A stretch of DNA of 64,000 bases, from positions 940,315 through 1,004,314 of the forward strand of contig KE159628.1 in NCBI GenBank assembly GCA_000403335.2, read 5' to 3'. Origin of the DNA: Lachnospiraceae bacterium MD335 (lineage in GTDB: Bacteria; Bacillota; Clostridia; Lachnospirales; Lachnospiraceae). The notes below the pieces were generated by a model. It saw only the letters and a list, made by a program, of their open reading frames with translations. It ran no database searches and was not told the DNA's origin. Below are positions 61,601-64,000 of this stretch, in pieces. Positions within the stretch are counted from its first letter, which is position 1. Each line of letters begins with the position of its first letter. The position numbers and the translations under genes are program-made.

Positions 61601-61719
61601 TTATGGAAACGCTTGGAACGGTATTGTATGAGAAACTAAAAAGGAAGAGCGATGTCGTATATTCATTTGAACCGAAAGTAAGTATGGTGGCGGAAGATGT
61701 ACGGTATGGAAAGGGGTAA
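58657..61719 (+). CDS. hsdR: Type I restriction enzyme, restriction/translocase subunit (HsdR)
   Basis: 1020 aa, intact. The N-terminal endonuclease core is [25 protein letters not shown] (D...ExK). The SF2 translocase has Walker A [49 protein letters not shown] (DEAH), [14 protein letters not shown], and late motifs [38 protein letters not shown]. The C-terminal helical part would bind HsdM/S. With hsdM broken in this copy, it should lack a methyltransferase to assemble on unless one is supplied in trans. Confidence 0.95.
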   Translation: [1020 protein letters not shown]

Positions 61720-61728
61720 AAGTTCTTT

Positions 61729-63171
61729 ATGATACAGTTAATGAATTATTGTAAGAGCTGTACACTTGAGCAAATTAGGGGAATAAAGTGTTCTATAGCA
61801 GGATTGATAAGAGTATCTGAAAACTATAGTGTAAGTATAGAAACAAAAGAACTTTCCAGAGAATTGTATCAACAGATAAAACACAGTGATAATGATGTTA
61901 TCTATTTAAAAACAGTTGACCAACATGTGACTATTATGGGGTATTGGGTTACTGACAAACATACAAGAGGAGTAGAAAATGTTGTTTTTTCTATTACTTG
62001 TGAGGCAAAGAAAAGCTTTTGGGGTAGTCAATATTGTAGTGTAAACGATAATTGCTTTGAAGAATTTTCTATACAAGTGACAGAGGGGACCGAATTGGTA
62101 GGACTAACGCCCTATGGGAAACTGGATACAAAGGGTATTTTATCCCACATACAGTCAGCAATACATATAGATACACATATGAAGAAAATTGGTAAGGAAG
62201 AAGGTTTTTCTTGTTTTATTGCTCCAGAAGTACAACGCATAGGTACGGATATACGATTGGGAGTTCAATACGGAATAAATTATTCACAAGAGCGTACATT
62301 GTCAATTAGCGATATTGAAGACAAAATTTATAATATTGTTTTGCTTATGGAAATACTATGTGGAGAAAGAGTATCGGTAACTAATATGAAAGTGCGGCAA
62401 GGGGAAGAAATTTATAAGTATTTGGGGCAGCCTATAATGCTCAAAGAACGGTTACATACCTTTGACAGAGAGCATTTTGGCTCACGCGGTTATGTGCGGA
62501 GAAAAATATTTAAACTTTCTGATTTCAATCAGGATATTGATGAAGTTATCCGTAGGTTTGGAGAATTGTATGCTGAGGATCAAGTAGCATTTGAAGCATA
62601 TCAGCAGCTTATGATGGATGAGGAATTACAGATTTTTACAGTAAATAATTTTTTAAAGGCTATGCAGATGGTGGAAGGAATCGAGAGACTGGGGGATAGG
62701 GAAAGCATAGAAAAAGAATTTAAAAAAGAAAAGCATAGAATTATGAAAAAATTAACGGATGAGAAAGATAAGGAGTTTGTAAAAATTTATTGTAACAATC
62801 TTGGAGAAACTTTTAGAGAATGTTTAGAAAAAATTGTAGAAAGCTGTCTTATGGCATTATCGGAAACTGACAATAGTAGTTGTGGAGATATAATAACTAA
62901 GATGGTAAATGACCGAAATGTTTATACTCATGCGTCACATAAAAATGATCCACTATTAAGTCAAACAGATTTAAGGGGGATTACATATTGTTTTGAGGTC
63001 TTTTTCAGGATAGAAGTGCTTATGCATCTTGGACTAAGCAAGGAACTTATACGAAAAAGGTTTTCTTATGATAGAAGGTTTGTGGCATATTACGAAAATC
63101 TATTTGGGCAGACGATTGGAGAAGCGGATTGTGGAACAGGGGAATATGATGATATCATGCAAAGTATTTAA
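61729..63171 (+). CDS. HEPN-domain protein, ApeA-like
   Basis: 480 aa. The N-terminal two thirds is beta-rich and then helical and is not firmly recognised (LYQQIKHSDNDVIYLKTVDQHVTIMGYWVTDKHTRGVENVVFSITCEAKKSFWG fits the ApeA N-terminal type). The C-terminus (about 385-450) contains MVNDRNVYTHASHKNDPLLSQTDLRGITYCFEVFFRIEVLMHLGL, where RNVYTH is the HEPN RNase motif R-x4-H. ApeA is an anti-phage HEPN protein thought to cleave RNA. Length and location 9 bp after hsdR, at the end of a defence operon, fit. RNase activity is inferred. Confidence 0.65.
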   Translation: MIQLMNYCKSCTLEQIRGIKCSIAGLIRVSENYSVSIETKELSRELYQQIKHSDNDVIYLKTVDQHVTIMGYWVTDKHTRGVENVVFSITCEAKKSFWGSQYCSVNDNCFEEFSIQVTEGTELVGLTPYGKLDTKGILSHIQSAIHIDTHMKKIGKEEGFSCFIAPEVQRIGTDIRLGVQYGINYSQERTLSISDIEDKIYNIVLLMEILCGERVSVTNMKVRQGEEIYKYLGQPIMLKERLHTFDREHFGSRGYVRRKIFKLSDFNQDIDEVIRRFGELYAEDQVAFEAYQQLMMDEELQIFTVNNFLKAMQMVEGIERLGDRESIEKEFKKEKHRIMKKLTDEKDKEFVKIYCNNLGETFRECLEKIVESCLMALSETDNSSCGDIITKMVNDRNVYTHASHKNDPLLSQTDLRGITYCFEVFFRIEVLMHLGLSKELIRKRFSYDRRFVAYYENLFGQTIGEADCGTGEYDDIMQSI

Positions 63172-63239
63172 AATATATTGCTTGATGAAATTATAAATTA
63201 AGAATGATGGTAGAAGGACAAGAGTAAAACGAGGTATAT

Positions 63240-63884
63240 ATGGATCAAGAACAATTTCAAAGAGATATACAAAAAGCGGATAATGATTCATTAAGAATAG
63301 GTGCAGCTAATCGTATTGTGCAGTTGCTTGATAAGCAGCGTTATAGTAATAATGAAAACAGTGTTAAACGGTGGATTTGGGAGTTATGCCAAAATGCCAA
63401 AGATGTGAGTAATGAAACTGGTAAAGTTAAAATAAGCATTGATTTTGATAAAATCAATAACAATGTAATATTTAGACATAATGGAAGACCGTTTACTATT
63501 GCAAACGTGATGTCGCTTATTAATCAATCTTCATCAAAAGACAAGTATGATGGAAGCGAAAGAAAAAGCGGAAAGTTTGGAACGGGATTTATAACTACAC
63601 ATTTATTATCAGAAGTTGTCAATGTATCAGGAATTATAGAGGTCGAAAAAGCTAGGTTTTCAAAGTTTCAAATCACATTAGATAGAACTGGTCATGATAA
63701 AAATGAAATAGTTTCTGCTATGGAAAAGGCTGTAGATCAATTACAAGCATGTCAGTCGTTGACAGAAGATGAAATTAAGACAAATGAATATAACACAATA
63801 TTTGAATATAAGTTGGATAAAGGAGGCGTTGAGGTAGCACAGCAAGGTATAGATAATCTAAGAGTATCAGCTCCTTTTGTGTAA
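63240..63884 (+). pseudogene. GHKL ATPase (sacsin/Hsp90-like) gene, 5' fragment cut by an insertion
   Basis: 214 codons. The GHKL nucleotide-binding fold is clear: WIWELCQNAKDV (N box), GRPFTIANVMSLINQSSSKDKYDG and SERKSGKFGTGFITTHLLSEVV (G2 box). Proteins with this start usually run 800 residues or more. Here the reading frame ends at a TAA that belongs to GTAAACGTCA, the apparent first bases of an IS66-like element (63881). So the gene is interrupted rather than naturally short. Large GHKL proteins are frequent in defence islands. Confidence 0.7.
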
Positions 63885-64000
63885 ACGTCAAATTCTACGC
63901 TCTACCAAATTTTAAGCGCCGCATTAGTCGCGACGCTTGCTGTAACAATCAGCTGGTAAGGTTTTCGACCACGGCATGAGCGGCTCCAGCATTGATTGTT
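63881..64000 (-). mobile_element. End of an IS66-family-like insertion sequence with 3' end of its transposase gene
   Basis: The junction starts GTAAACGTCA, similar to the GTAAnCG ends of IS66-family elements. On the minus strand a frame enters from the window edge and reads SMLEPLMPWSKTLPADC then YSKRRD and a stop at 63926-63924, resembling the C-terminus of IS66 transposases (LMPWS...LP..C). Only 25 codons are visible, so the family call is tentative. Confidence 0.5.

Overview
The window looks like chromosomal DNA of a low-to-mid GC anaerobic Firmicute, most likely a Lachnospiraceae-type Clostridium. The grounds are a split (two-subunit) transketolase, a pyruvate formate-lyase activase, a small 2[4Fe-4S] ferredoxin, a THF riboswitch before a FolT-type ECF transporter gene, MutS2, YhaM, and an FHA/PP2C/Ser-Thr kinase cluster. 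Species cannot be named from sequence alone.

Layout. 1-2890: end of gdpP, rplI, dnaB (c-di-AMP turnover and replication). 3062-8960: MerR-like regulator, ferredoxin, pflA, an orphan Hpt-like membrane protein, riboswitch-controlled folT, an Mrr-like nuclease and an S4 protein. 9148-16674: AAA/PD-(D/E)XK protein, a promoter-bearing 68-bp tandem array, then a pentose block (FGGY kinase, araD, split transketolase) and a DUF362 ferredoxin-like protein. 16756-25495: ECF sigma factor with an RsiV-like anti-sigma factor, a DacF-type carboxypeptidase, a chemoreceptor and a SIMPL protein, mixed with truncated genes. 25751-29382: tsaC-type synthase, rpiB, upp and a cell-wall hydrolase. 29470-35250: FHA, PP2C phosphatase, Ser/Thr kinase, a lipoprotein and a ZnuCB-type ABC transporter. 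35569-50387: amidase, lipoproteins, tRNA-Phe, a two-component system, MutS2, an HtrA-like pseudoprotease, YhaM and RlmD.

From about 50390 to the end the content becomes accessory: ParB, TnpV, ParM and a ParR-like protein (plasmid or ICE-type maintenance genes). These are followed by a defence island: type I restriction-modification with a broken hsdM, an SH3/transmembrane protein, a YhcG nuclease, hsdR, a HEPN (ApeA-like) protein and a GHKL ATPase gene cut by what looks like an IS66-family element. The island begins directly after the 3' end of rlmD, a known integration hotspot in Firmicutes.

The most unusual signals are not classical genes. (i) A family of two-hairpin 5' leaders recurs in front of at least six unrelated genes, with base changes that keep the stems. 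(ii) Palindromic units carrying extended -10 promoters occur as a three-copy array before the FGGY kinase gene and singly before pflA. (iii) Two hairpin elements of about 167 bp share an apical motif; one overlaps the THF riboswitch and the other supplies the stop codon of the tsaC-type gene. (iv) A tiny membrane-peptide ORF has its own promoter and ribosome binding site, and an intrinsic terminator lies inside it before any stop codon.
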